DNA of 64,000 bases from Shewanella sp. ANA-3 (lineage in GTDB: Bacteria > Pseudomonadota > Gammaproteobacteria > Enterobacterales > Shewanellaceae). The notes beneath the pieces were generated by a model that saw nothing but the letters and a program-made list of their open reading frames with translations, ran no database searches and had not been told where the DNA came from. Every line of letters starts with the position of its first letter. Positions within the stretch are counted from its first letter, which is position 1. Positions 26,017-34,757 of this stretch are shown here, piece after piece. The stretch spans positions 4,402,001-4,466,000 of the forward strand of contig NC_008577.1 of NCBI RefSeq assembly GCF_000203935.1. The letters are read 5' to 3'. The position numbers were made by a program, and so were the translations under genes.

Positions 26017-26194
26017 TCGCTGCGAAGCCTAAATCAAAGGGATAACCGCAGGCCTGCAACTGTAAGTTAACCCATTGAAATAAAATCCAAGCCCAATAAG
26101 AGAAAAATGGGGAGCACACCTCAGGGCCTCCTGTTGGGTAAATTTGGCACATGGCCTTGAGCCAGTGCCAGCGGAACACTCAGGGAGAAACCCT

Positions 26195-27925
26195 ATGCGT
26201 ACACCTACACTCATTTCGATATTGGTTGCGAATGCGCTGTTTATGTCCGGCCAAACCTTTGCCGCCGCCAATGAAACGCCAGCGGACACCCAAAAAATGG
26301 CCGAGCTGAAACAACAACTGGCCGATATCACCGAACAGCTCGATGAACTCAATAGCCGTGTCGATAAAACCGAGCGCCACACCTCGTTAGACCGCCTTGA
26401 AATCACTGGCGACTTTAGAACTAAGGCCCACTCATTGCATTACCGCGATGTCGTTTGGAACCCCGCCATTAAGGTCAACTTTAATGACTTTGGCGCCAAG
26501 GCCATGGCCGGCGTCTTTGGGATGCCAAACGATCCTAACTCGCCACTCGGGCAAATGATGCAAGCCAATCCCGATCTGGCCGCCGCCTTTCAAAATGGCA
26601 TGCTACAGGGCGTGATGCCCTACGTACTGGCGCAGCAACATATCCAAGATATTGATAACGATATCTTTTACACCACTCGCCTGCGGTTAAATCTTAAGGC
26701 CAAGGTATGGGATAACGTTAGCTTTGCCGGTCGTCTGAGCATGTATAAAAACTGGGGCGACTCCACAGGTGTACAAGTGTTCGACTCCTGGCGCTCATTT
26801 ACTATGGATGGCACCAACAGCGGCAACACCAGTGGTGACTGGTTAAGGGTAGAGCGCGCCTATTTCGACTGGAAAAAAATTAATGGCTCTGAGTTTTACC
26901 TCTCAATTGGCCGCCGCCCATCCACCTATGGCCCACCAAGCCACTACCGTGAAAATGAACTGCGTGGCGGCACGCCTTCAGGCCATTTAGTCAACTTTAA
27001 CTTTGATGGCGCCACCTTGGGCTACAACCTAGGGGAAATCACTGGGGTTGAAGGGCAAGTGGTTCGCTTCTGTTATGGCCAAGGCTTTGAATCCCAATGG
27101 GGTAATGGCGAAATGTTTGGCGATATCGTCACCAAGGATACCCACCTCGGCGGCTTTAATATCGATGCCATCAATGACGGCACTAACTTCCTGCAATTTA
27201 CCCTGTTTGGTGCCAAAGACATCAACGACGGCTTTAAAGGCACTATGGCCTTCCCGACCCAACTGGCGGGTATTTTTGCCCCGACCATGTATCAGGATAT
27301 GCAAAAGTTCGACAACTTTAACTTTGTCACCCGAGTACAACCCAGCGGCGTCATTGGTGATATGTACCTCGGCGGCATTGGTTTTGCGCGGGAAGAAGCT
27401 AACGATATCAAATGGTTTGCTTCACTGGGTTGGACACGCGCCGAGCCAAATGGTAATGCCGGAATGTTCGGCGGCATGTTATCCGATGCAGTGTTTGAAG
27501 CTGAGCTCAATAGCACTGGCACCGAAATCATTATGGTGCCGAAAACCAGCGATGATACCGATACCAAAGATGGTTATGGCATCTATGTGGGTATTCAAAT
27601 CCCAGCGCCCTACGGCAAATTCGGCTTGGAATATAACTACGGTTCTAAATACTGGACGCCCTTCACCCAAGCCCAAGATGACCCAATCGGTAGCAAGTTA
27701 GCCACCCGTGGCCACGTCGGCGAAGCCTATTACATCTTTGATATCAATCCAAAAATGTTTATCAAACTGGCAGGACTCTACTACGACTACGAATACACAG
27801 GTAGCGGTACGCCTGTTGGCGCACCACAAAAAATCGATGAGGTGTTAGCGGGCTCAGCCTATTCAATGCTGCCGGTAGTCGATAAGGCCTTCGATGTGAA
27901 CGCCTCGCTGACCATTAACTTCTAA
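26195..27925 (+). CDS. DUF3373-type outer membrane barrel protein of the octaheme operon
   Basis: 576 residues from the ATG at MRTPTLISIL, which has AGGGAG upstream; the longer frame is unsupported. The signal peptide (about 1-24) is followed by a short coiled coil (about 32-60, ELKQQLADITEQLDELNSR) and then a large beta-barrel pattern ending in NASLTINF with a terminal Phe. The coiled coil plus barrel layout is seen in porins anchored to peptidoglycan. Family name is from recollection of similar Shewanella and Geobacter genes. It may admit the sulfur or nitrogen oxyanion used by the downstream reductase, or act as an MtrB-like sheath. Confidence 0.7.
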   Translation: MRTPTLISILVANALFMSGQTFAAANETPADTQKMAELKQQLADITEQLDELNSRVDKTERHTSLDRLEITGDFRTKAHSLHYRDVVWNPAIKVNFNDFGAKAMAGVFGMPNDPNSPLGQMMQANPDLAAAFQNGMLQGVMPYVLAQQHIQDIDNDIFYTTRLRLNLKAKVWDNVSFAGRLSMYKNWGDSTGVQVFDSWRSFTMDGTNSGNTSGDWLRVERAYFDWKKINGSEFYLSIGRRPSTYGPPSHYRENELRGGTPSGHLVNFNFDGATLGYNLGEITGVEGQVVRFCYGQGFESQWGNGEMFGDIVTKDTHLGGFNIDAINDGTNFLQFTLFGAKDINDGFKGTMAFPTQLAGIFAPTMYQDMQKFDNFNFVTRVQPSGVIGDMYLGGIGFAREEANDIKWFASLGWTRAEPNGNAGMFGGMLSDAVFEAELNSTGTEIIMVPKTSDDTDTKDGYGIYVGIQIPAPYGKFGLEYNYGSKYWTPFTQAQDDPIGSKLATRGHVGEAYYIFDINPKMFIKLAGLYYDYEYTGSGTPVGAPQKIDEVLAGSAYSMLPVVDKAFDVNASLTINF

Positions 27926-27972
27926 CCTAAATGCCATTCAGCCCTCGGTACTGCCGAGGGCAGGAGTACAGA

Positions 27973-29361
27973 ATGAAAAAACTCATTGTTATTGCCTTAG
28001 CGGGTATGGCGTTGCAAGCGCAGGCTGCCAATCCCCATAAAGACGTTCTCAAAGGCCCCTTCGCCACAGGTTCTGAAGTCACTACTCAGTGCTTAACCTG
28101 CCACGAAGAACAAGCCACAGACATGATGAAAACCTCCCACTGGACATGGGAATTAGAACAAAAGCTCCCCGATAGAACCGTATTACGCGGTAAGAAAAAC
28201 AGTATTAATAACTTCTGTGTGTCGATTTCCAGCAACGAGCCTCGCTGCACAAGCTGCCACGCAGGTTATGGCTGGAAGGACAGTAACTTTGATTTTAAAG
28301 ACAAAACCAAAGTGGACTGCCTTGTCTGCCACGACACCACAGGCACCTATGTGAAAGACCCCGCCGGCGCAGGCGAACCCATGGCGAAACTCGATCTGGC
28401 GAAGATCGCCCAAAACGTCGGTGAACCCGTGCGGGATAACTGCGGTAGCTGTCATTTCTATGGTGGCGGTGGTGATGCGGTCAAACATGGGGATCTCGAC
28501 TCCTCCATGGCCTACCCTGATAAAGCCACCGATGTGCACATGGACAGCGACGGCAATAACTTCCAATGCCAAAACTGTCATACCACTGAAAAACATCAAA
28601 TTTCGGGTAATGCTATGGGGGTCTCCCCAGGCGGTATCGACCATATAGGTTGTGAAAACTGCCACGACAGTGCGCCGCACAGCAACAAAAAGCTCAATAC
28701 CCATACCGCAACCGTGGCCTGCCAAACCTGCCATATTCCCTTCTTCGCTAAGAATGAACCCACCAAGATGCACTGGGATTGGTCAACTGCGGGTGATGAT
28801 AAACCTGAGACCGTTGATCAATATGGCAAACACACCTATCAGAAGAAAAAGGGTGACTTTGTGTGGGAGAAAATGGTCAAGCCCCAGTACGCTTGGTACA
28901 ACGGCACGGCTAACGCTTATATGGCGGGGGACAAGATGGACCCGAATGTCGTCACTAAGCTGACCTACCCTATGGGCGACATTAACGATGCTAAAGCCAA
29001 GATTTATCCCTTTAAGGTGCACACAGGTAAGCAGATTTACGACAAGAAACTCAACATCTTTATCACCCCCAAAACCTATGGCAAGGGCGGATACTGGAGC
29101 GAGTTTGATTGGAATTTAGCGGCGAAACTAGGTATGGAAGCCAATCCAACCATGTTGGAAAAAGGCATCAAATACAGTGGTGAATATGACTTTGCCGCCA
29201 CTGAAATGTGGTGGCGTATCAACCACATGGTATCGCCGAAGGAACAAGCCCTTAACTGTAATGACTGCCACAACAAAGGCACTCGCCTCGATTGGCAAGC
29301 CTTAGGCTATCAAGGCGATCCAATGAAAAACAAGCAAGGCCCTAAGCACAAACAACCATAA
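27973..29361 (+). CDS. otr: Octaheme cytochrome c, tetrathionate reductase type (OTR)
   Basis: 462 residues from MKKLIVIALAG with AGGAG upstream. The signal peptide (about 1-19) is followed by eight CXXCH sites at about Cys40, 92, 116, 157, 199, 227, 250 and 429, with a long gap before the last. This arrangement matches the octaheme tetrathionate reductase studied in S. oneidensis, which also reduces nitrite and hydroxylamine in vitro; in that enzyme the active-site haem has a lysine ligand. The protein is periplasmic. It is the third gene of the operon and ends at a strong terminator. The physiological substrate remains uncertain. Confidence 0.93.
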   Translation: MKKLIVIALAGMALQAQAANPHKDVLKGPFATGSEVTTQCLTCHEEQATDMMKTSHWTWELEQKLPDRTVLRGKKNSINNFCVSISSNEPRCTSCHAGYGWKDSNFDFKDKTKVDCLVCHDTTGTYVKDPAGAGEPMAKLDLAKIAQNVGEPVRDNCGSCHFYGGGGDAVKHGDLDSSMAYPDKATDVHMDSDGNNFQCQNCHTTEKHQISGNAMGVSPGGIDHIGCENCHDSAPHSNKKLNTHTATVACQTCHIPFFAKNEPTKMHWDWSTAGDDKPETVDQYGKHTYQKKKGDFVWEKMVKPQYAWYNGTANAYMAGDKMDPNVVTKLTYPMGDINDAKAKIYPFKVHTGKQIYDKKLNIFITPKTYGKGGYWSEFDWNLAAKLGMEANPTMLEKGIKYSGEYDFAATEMWWRINHMVSPKEQALNCNDCHNKGTRLDWQALGYQGDPMKNKQGPKHKQP

Positions 29362-29428
29362 GCTGTTCCACTCGCTATCGCCTAACCGAACTTAAGGCAT
29401 AGCGAGTATCGCTCCCCTGCAAACCTTT

Positions 29429-29465
29429 GAGAGCTTAGCACCCGCTGGCTAAGCTCTCTTTTTTA
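29429..29465 (+). terminator. Terminator of the octaheme cytochrome operon
   Basis: GAGAGCTTAGC/GCTAAGCTCTC with an 8-nt loop, followed by six or more T residues. Confidence 0.92.
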
Positions 29466-29602
29466 TCGTGCTATACCTGCCAACAAAGACAAATCGCCGC
29501 AGTTAAAAAATATTACTGTCCCAGTTTGTCTCAACCTACAGGCGTGAAAAGGAGTTTGGCTCTGTTTATAAGTCAAATTAACTGATTTTTATGGCATTTA
29601 TT

Positions 29603-29618
29603 TTGCCTAATCAGGCAA
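29603..29618. promoter_or_regulatory. Perfect palindrome before the molybdate transporter gene
   Basis: TTGCCT-AATC-AGGCAA ends ten bases before the likely start codon. It could be an operator or an mRNA hairpin that limits initiation. Confidence 0.4.
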
Positions 29619-29627
29619 TGTTCAATT

Positions 29628-30800
29628 GTGGCAACCTCTATGACCGCGGGCAAAACCCCAACACAGCACTCGACTCAACCGCTTAACCGTTTACTCGGTG
29701 AAACCAGCGGCGCCTTCGCCGACCTAGGCACTTTTTTACCCTTAGTCTTGGGCTTAATCGCCCTAAACCAATTTTCGCCCCAAGGGATATTTTTGGGCTT
29801 TGGCCTATTCGCAATCTTAAGCGCCTTATTTTATCGCCGCCCTATTCCCGTCCAACCCATGAAGGTGATCGCCGCCCTCGTAATCGCCCAAGGCTTAACA
29901 CCAGGGATGCTCCAAGCCAGTGCCATGCTGATGGGTATCATACTGTTAATCTTGGCCTTTAGCGGCGCCATTACTTGGCTTGCAAAACAATTATCCCAAG
30001 CCGTGAGTGTCGGTATTCAACTAGCTATTGGTCTGCAGTTGATGTGGATGGGCACTAAGATGATGAGCGACTTTTGGCTGCTCGGACTCGGCGCGTTTGC
30101 CTTGCTATTTGTGAGTAAGTTCTTACCCTTACGCTACCTTGCCATGCCACTCGTTATCGCTGCAGGCATGTTATGGCAAGCCAATAGTCAAACCGACATT
30201 GCCACCAGCCTGAACATTCCCGCTTTGAGTACATCCTTACATTTAGCTTGGCCTAGCCTTAACGAGTGGAGTTCAGCAGCGATTTTACTGGTGCTGCCAC
30301 AGCTCGCCCTCACCTTAACCAATGCGGTTATTGCAACTTCAGCCATGGCGCAGGAAAAATTCCCTGAAGACGCCGCCAAACTCACGCCCAAGAATTTGGC
30401 CATTAGCTCTGGGCTTGCCAATTTGTTACTCGCGCCTTTTGGTGCGGCAGCCATGTGCCATGGCGCGGGAGGCCTTGCGGTGCAATACCACTTTGGCGCG
30501 CGCACTCACCTTGCGCCATTAATCTTCGGCGGTACTTGTGTGGTTATTGCCCTGTTTTGGGATAGCCAAATTGCATGGTTGCTAGGGCTTATCCCTGTGG
30601 CAATTCTCGGCAGTTTGCTGTCCATCGGCGGTTTGCAACTGGCGTGGTCAAAGCGCCTTATCGATGGCAAGCCCTTCTGTATCTTTGTGATCCTCGCAAC
30701 CGCAGTCACTTGCTTGGCAGTCAACGCCGCCGCAGGGCTGGCTGTTGGCATTCTTCTCGAGCAGGGGCGCCGCACTTGGGCCATGCTCGCCATGCGTTAA
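29628..30800 (+). CDS. MOT1-type molybdate/sulfate transporter
   Basis: 390 residues from GTG (an ATG four codons later is possible; neither has a clear ribosome site). About ten hydrophobic segments span the protein. The motifs GETSGAFADLGTFLPLVLGL near the start, PVQPMKVIAA (about 75) and the second copy LLAPFGAAAMCHGAGGLA (about 265-282) are those of the MOT1 branch of the SulP-like transporters, known for high-affinity molybdate uptake. Next to respiratory genes a molybdate supply role is plausible, but no molybdoenzyme gene is in this window. Confidence 0.82.
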   Translation: MATSMTAGKTPTQHSTQPLNRLLGETSGAFADLGTFLPLVLGLIALNQFSPQGIFLGFGLFAILSALFYRRPIPVQPMKVIAALVIAQGLTPGMLQASAMLMGIILLILAFSGAITWLAKQLSQAVSVGIQLAIGLQLMWMGTKMMSDFWLLGLGAFALLFVSKFLPLRYLAMPLVIAAGMLWQANSQTDIATSLNIPALSTSLHLAWPSLNEWSSAAILLVLPQLALTLTNAVIATSAMAQEKFPEDAAKLTPKNLAISSGLANLLLAPFGAAAMCHGAGGLAVQYHFGARTHLAPLIFGGTCVVIALFWDSQIAWLLGLIPVAILGSLLSIGGLQLAWSKRLIDGKPFCIFVILATAVTCLAVNAAAGLAVGILLEQGRRTWAMLAMR

Positions 30801-30823
30801 GCACCGATATCTCCAAGAAAGTA

Positions 30824-30855
30824 AAAACCACAGCACATCTCAGTGCTGTGGTTTT
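30824..30855. terminator. Bidirectional terminator
   Basis: AAAACCACAGCAC-ATCTCA-GTGCTGTGGTTTT lies between the convergent molybdate transporter and deacetylase genes. Confidence 0.9.
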
Positions 30856-30860
30856 ATCCC

Positions 30861-31865
30861 TTAAAATGTTCTTGCCGGATTGGTTGGCGTATCCTTTTGT
30901 GCCAGCGCCCATTTCGCTATCGCATCCTTACGCATAAAACCCACTGTTGAGTGTGCTTTCGCATATTGAATAAACTTGTCTAAGGCATTGGCAAGACCAG
31001 GCGTCCCCCCGATACGGTCGTGCAAACTAATCGACATCATCCGCCGCTGGGATGCGCCTTCCTGATAGAGCATATCGAATTCATCTTTAAGCTCTTGTAA
31101 GAAGGCGGCAGCCGTCATCGCAGTATTGCCACCAAAGCGACCTATATCATTGTTACGTAAGGTATAAGGCACCACGGCAAACGGTTTACCCTGCACAAGG
31201 ATAATTGAAGGCTCATCCCTTGATAAATCATCAATATGATAGATAAAACCTAGATCCTGCAGGATATTTAAGGTTTGGGTGCTATGGCGCATCCAAAACG
31301 CATTAAAGCCTATGGGACGCTGGCCGGTGATCTTTTCTAAAGTATTAATACTCTGGATATAAGAATCACGCTCCTGCGCTGGCGACATGCTGTATTGCGG
31401 CGTCCACGTCTGCCCATGGCCAGAAATCTCATGGCCTTCATCCGCCACTTGTTTTGCCAGCAATGGATGTAATTCGGCGGCGCGGCCCACCATGTGGGAG
31501 GTCACCTGAATATTGTGCTTACGCCATAAACGTAGCAAACGCGGTATCCCCTCATTCATCCCGTAGTCGTACCAACTGGGGGTAATAGTATCTGGATAAC
31601 CCTGCTCCATTGGTGGAAACGGACCTTCGGCGTTTTTATCCTGCGCGCCAGCCTCAAACTGCATGGAGATAGAAATCACCAGTTGTTCGCCATTAGGCCA
31701 AAAACGATTATTCATACTGCCTCCTATTGAAGTTTGTGTTTGATCATCGAGTGCCACTAAACCTGGTAACCCCATGGAAAAGGCTGACTGACTTAGCCCT
31801 ACACCTGCAATCAAGGCACCACCCGCCTGTAAACTGGTCTTTAAAAATTGTCGACGTGGGTTCAT
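30861..31865 (-). CDS. Exported polysaccharide deacetylase (NodB domain)
   Basis: 334 residues. It has a twin-arginine signal (MNPRRQFLKTSLQAGGA) and a NodB-type domain with QVTSHMVGRAAELHP, EISGHGQTW (metal His pair) and a C-terminal ISLHDRIGG segment. Relatives act on N-acyl or amide bonds in glycans or, in the PuuE/allantoinase branch, on small ureides. The substrate is unknown. It overlaps the NTF2-like gene by 4 bases (ATGA) and is the last gene of the old yellow enzyme operon. Tat export suggests a folded or cofactor-loaded enzyme. Confidence 0.82.
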   Translation of the reverse strand: MNPRRQFLKTSLQAGGALIAGVGLSQSAFSMGLPGLVALDDQTQTSIGGSMNNRFWPNGEQLVISISMQFEAGAQDKNAEGPFPPMEQGYPDTITPSWYDYGMNEGIPRLLRLWRKHNIQVTSHMVGRAAELHPLLAKQVADEGHEISGHGQTWTPQYSMSPAQERDSYIQSINTLEKITGQRPIGFNAFWMRHSTQTLNILQDLGFIYHIDDLSRDEPSIILVQGKPFAVVPYTLRNNDIGRFGGNTAMTAAAFLQELKDEFDMLYQEGASQRRMMSISLHDRIGGTPGLANALDKFIQYAKAHSTVGFMRKDAIAKWALAQKDTPTNPARTF

Positions 31866-32506
31866 GACTTGGCTCCTGTGGTCACAGCTTTAGCGGCAAG
31901 CTGGCTAAATAGCGTTTGATAATCCTCAAGGTGCCAGTTATCTGTAATAAAACCCTCACGAACTCGGTACATATCTACGGCGCGAAAATCAATTTTTTGC
32001 CCTTGTCCACGCTGTTCACTAAAGACACCAGTAAAATGGCCATTAAAGCGGAGACGCACAACCGCACGGTCACCGACCACCAGCAGATGCTCAACGGTTA
32101 CAGAGAGATCTGGCACCGCCGCCCTAAAGGTTTTAGAAGCGTCGAGCGGACCAGTAATCCCCTGTGCACGACCTTCTGGCAAGGTGCGGTCAATGAAACC
32201 AGTCGCTAATGCCCAGCGGGCAAATGTTGGGTCGCCGGTATCCCAAAAACTAGCGTATAACAAAGCGGCGTGGGCAATAGATTCAGCCTGTGGCGAACCA
32301 TCGCTGATCCGCTCCATTGCCGTCACCTTAGGAGTAAGAGCGGTGTTGACATCAACACTGGCTTGGGTAGAACCTCCTTGAGCGGCAAACGCCGCCAAGC
32401 TAAGACTTGCAAGCGCAAAGCCAAAAATAGCTAAACCGAGTAATCCTGAGCTCCATAAACCGACTTTTATCCAAGGCGCAACTGCGCAATAAGTACGATG
32501 CTGCAT
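31862..32506 (-). CDS. Membrane-anchored NTF2/SnoaL-like protein
   Basis: 214 residues. One N-terminal membrane or signal segment (about 14-36) precedes an NTF2-like cone domain (about 70-205) with FRAAVPDLSVTVEHLLVVGDRAVVRLRFNG split over two strands and the closing VDMYRVREGFITDNWHLED. This is the SnoaL/ester cyclase style of domain, used for many small-molecule reactions. Its ATG overlaps the stop of the old yellow enzyme gene (TAATG), and its stop overlaps the deacetylase start, so all three genes are coupled. The exact role is unknown. Confidence 0.75.
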   Translation of the reverse strand: MQHRTYCAVAPWIKVGLWSSGLLGLAIFGFALASLSLAAFAAQGGSTQASVDVNTALTPKVTAMERISDGSPQAESIAHAALLYASFWDTGDPTFARWALATGFIDRTLPEGRAQGITGPLDASKTFRAAVPDLSVTVEHLLVVGDRAVVRLRFNGHFTGVFSEQRGQGQKIDFRAVDMYRVREGFITDNWHLEDYQTLFSQLAAKAVTTGAKS

Positions 32507-33650
32507 TATGCAACCTCATCATCGCTAGAGCGGAACACAGCTCGCATCGCCGCTTGATAACTTGGATAATCCGTATATCCAGCCGCACTGCCACCAAATA
32601 ATGGCCCCTTATCGAAGGGGGATAAAGGTAATTGATTGGCTAATCGATAGGGCAGATCCGGGTTAGCGATAAAGGCGCGACCAAAGGCCACTAAGTCGGC
32701 ATAACCTTTTTCGATAACCTCATTGCCACGCTCGACATCGTAACGCCCCGCCACAATAATGCTGCCTTTAAACACTTTGCGTAGCTCGATTCTGAAGGAC
32801 TCTGGCACTTGCGGCGCATCGTCCCAATCGGCTTCCGACAAGTGCAAATACGCTACGCCCAACGCCGATAAATGCTTAGCGGCTAACAGGATAGTATCGA
32901 CTATCTCAGGGCAAGCCATATCCTTAAAAGTCACATAGGGTGCGAGGCGAACGCCTACTTTATCGGCGCCAATCTGGGCACTGACAGCTTCAACCACTTC
33001 CAATAAAAAGCGAATACGTTTTTCAGGCGTGCCGCCATAGGCATCGGTTCTGTGGTTAGAATTAGTTCGTAGGAATTGGTCGATGAGATAACCATTGCCA
33101 CCGTGGATTTCGATACCATCGAAACCTGCGGCAACGGCATTTGCCCCTGCGTTAGCAAAGTCGGCGACCACGCGGTCGATATCCGCTTGGGTCATTTCCC
33201 TCGGCTCGGGACAGTCTACCATTTGCCCCTCGGGATGCTGCTCATCAACAATCCACACCTTAGTGCCTACAGGGGTTATCGCCGAAGGTGCAATGGGCGC
33301 TGCCCCCTGCTGAAAAATGGGATGGGACACCCGGCCCACATGCCAGATTTGATTAAATATTTTGCCACCCGCTTGATGAACCGCCGCAGTGACTTTTTGC
33401 CAGCCGTCAATTTGTGCCTCGGTATAAACGCCGGGGGTAAAAGAGTAACCTTGGCTGTCGTCCGAAATTTGGGTCGCTTCGGTGATGATCAGACCCGCCG
33501 ACGCACGCTGGGCGTAATATTGCGCCATTAAGTCGTTGGGAATATTCCCATATTCCCAGGCTGTGTGGTACGCGCACGTGTCATCGGCGCCATCACGATA
33601 CGATTTTGTAATGTCAGTGCCGCTGACTCATAGGCTGTAAATAAACTCAT
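32506..33650 (-). pseudogene. Old yellow enzyme (NemA-like alkene reductase) with an 8-bp duplication frameshift
   Basis: The intact reading would be about 378 residues: MSLFTAYESAALTLQNRIVM, MAPMTRARTTQPGN, then IPNDLMAQYYAQRASAG and the full FMN-binding barrel to position 32506, including EIHGGNGYLIDQF and LVAFGRAFIANPDL. An 8-bp tandem duplication at 33542-33557 shifts the frame after PGN, giving a 40-residue product that stops with TAA. That TAA overlaps the ATG of the remaining 340-codon frame (TAATG at 33526-33530), so restart is possible, but the restarted product lacks the first beta strand and its FMN-contact motif. The gene is probably inactive or slip-correctable. Other features of the family are intact. 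Confidence 0.85.
33542..33557. repeat. 8-bp tandem duplication inside the old yellow enzyme gene
   Basis: Two adjacent copies of ATATTCCC. Removing one copy restores a continuous frame through PGNIPNDLMAQYY. Confidence 0.9.
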
Positions 33651-33760
33651 ATGCACTCCGAACCATAAATGAAGTTTGAATATCTGAGTGCAATAGTGCA
33701 TTAATTAATCTATATTGATAATCAGCCAAATATTTAAATCATTTTCAAAAATAATTTGAT

Positions 33761-34672
33761 ATGTACCATATAAACGATCTGCAACTCGCCCTGCGTATCG
33801 CGGCGCTCGAAAGCCTGTCCGCCGCCAGTAAAGAGGTCGGAATGACACCCGCAGCCGCTAGCGCCGCCCTACAACGGCTTGAAAAAAAGCTAGGTTGTCA
33901 GCTGTTTGCTCGCTCGACACGGCGATTGCAGCTCACGGAAGAAGGGCGAATATTTCTCGATACCGCCAAGCCTGCCCTCGCCTTACTCGAAACCGCTTCC
34001 GCCAATTTGGCCGAACATAGGGGCGAGCTGAAAGGTGAAGTACGCATTGCCCTGCCCTCTGATATAGGCCGCAGCCGGATCCGCAATTGGTTAGATGAAC
34101 TGATGGATAGCGCGCCAGACCTGTCGATCCAACTTTATTTTGGCGACCATATGGCGGATCTTATCGATCAAAATATCCATTTGGCCCTACGCTATGGCCA
34201 GCTTGAAGATTCCAATCTAAAACGGCGCCAACTGTCGATGACGCCAAGAGTGCTCGTCGCCTCCCCCGCTTATCTTGCTCAACATGGTGAGCCGCAAACA
34301 CTGAACGAACTGAGTCAGCACCAAGTGTTGATTTTAAATCGTGGCGGTGAGCCGTGGCAGAAGTGGAAATTTAGCCACAATGGTGAAGCCGTAGAGATTG
34401 AAGTGAGAGGAAAACGCTTCTGTAACGACGGTGCCGTAGTACGCGATTGGGCTCTGGCGGGTCGAGGTATCGCCTATAAGAGCTGGCTCGATGTGGCACA
34501 AGATGTCACCGAAGGCAGGCTAAAGCTTATTTTAGCCGACAAACTCGCGCCTGCGGTGCCACTGCAATTGGTCTACCTGCAAACCGACTACCCGAGCCAT
34601 AAAATACGCCGCACCATTGAGTTTTTAGCGCATAAGCTGCAGCAATTTAGCTTGGAATATCCAGCGCCTTAG
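33761..34672 (+). CDS. LysR-family transcriptional regulator
   Basis: 303 residues. The winged helix spans about residues 5-60 (LQLALRIAALESLSAASKEV, AAASAALQRLEKKLG) and an effector domain covers 88-295. The sequence with TPRVLVASPAYL and DWALAGRGIAYKS is typical of the CrgA/DmlR-like branch. It is divergent from the old yellow enzyme operon (110 bp between), as is common for LysR regulators of quinone or alkene reductases, so it likely controls that operon. No clear ribosome site is visible in the AT-rich leader. Confidence 0.88.
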   Translation: MYHINDLQLALRIAALESLSAASKEVGMTPAAASAALQRLEKKLGCQLFARSTRRLQLTEEGRIFLDTAKPALALLETASANLAEHRGELKGEVRIALPSDIGRSRIRNWLDELMDSAPDLSIQLYFGDHMADLIDQNIHLALRYGQLEDSNLKRRQLSMTPRVLVASPAYLAQHGEPQTLNELSQHQVLILNRGGEPWQKWKFSHNGEAVEIEVRGKRFCNDGAVVRDWALAGRGIAYKSWLDVAQDVTEGRLKLILADKLAPAVPLQLVYLQTDYPSHKIRRTIEFLAHKLQQFSLEYPAP

Positions 34673-34757
34673 AGCTTAGCTTAGAGGCAACTTGGCTGAT
34701 TTAAACCACAGTGACTCCATCACGAAGCGCGCATCTTCAGGTTATTAAAGGGAAACT

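Noticed and set aside
27048..27701. 217-codon plus-strand frame overlapping the barrel protein gene
   Set aside because: It is a shifted frame of a gene with signal peptide, ribosome site and operon context.
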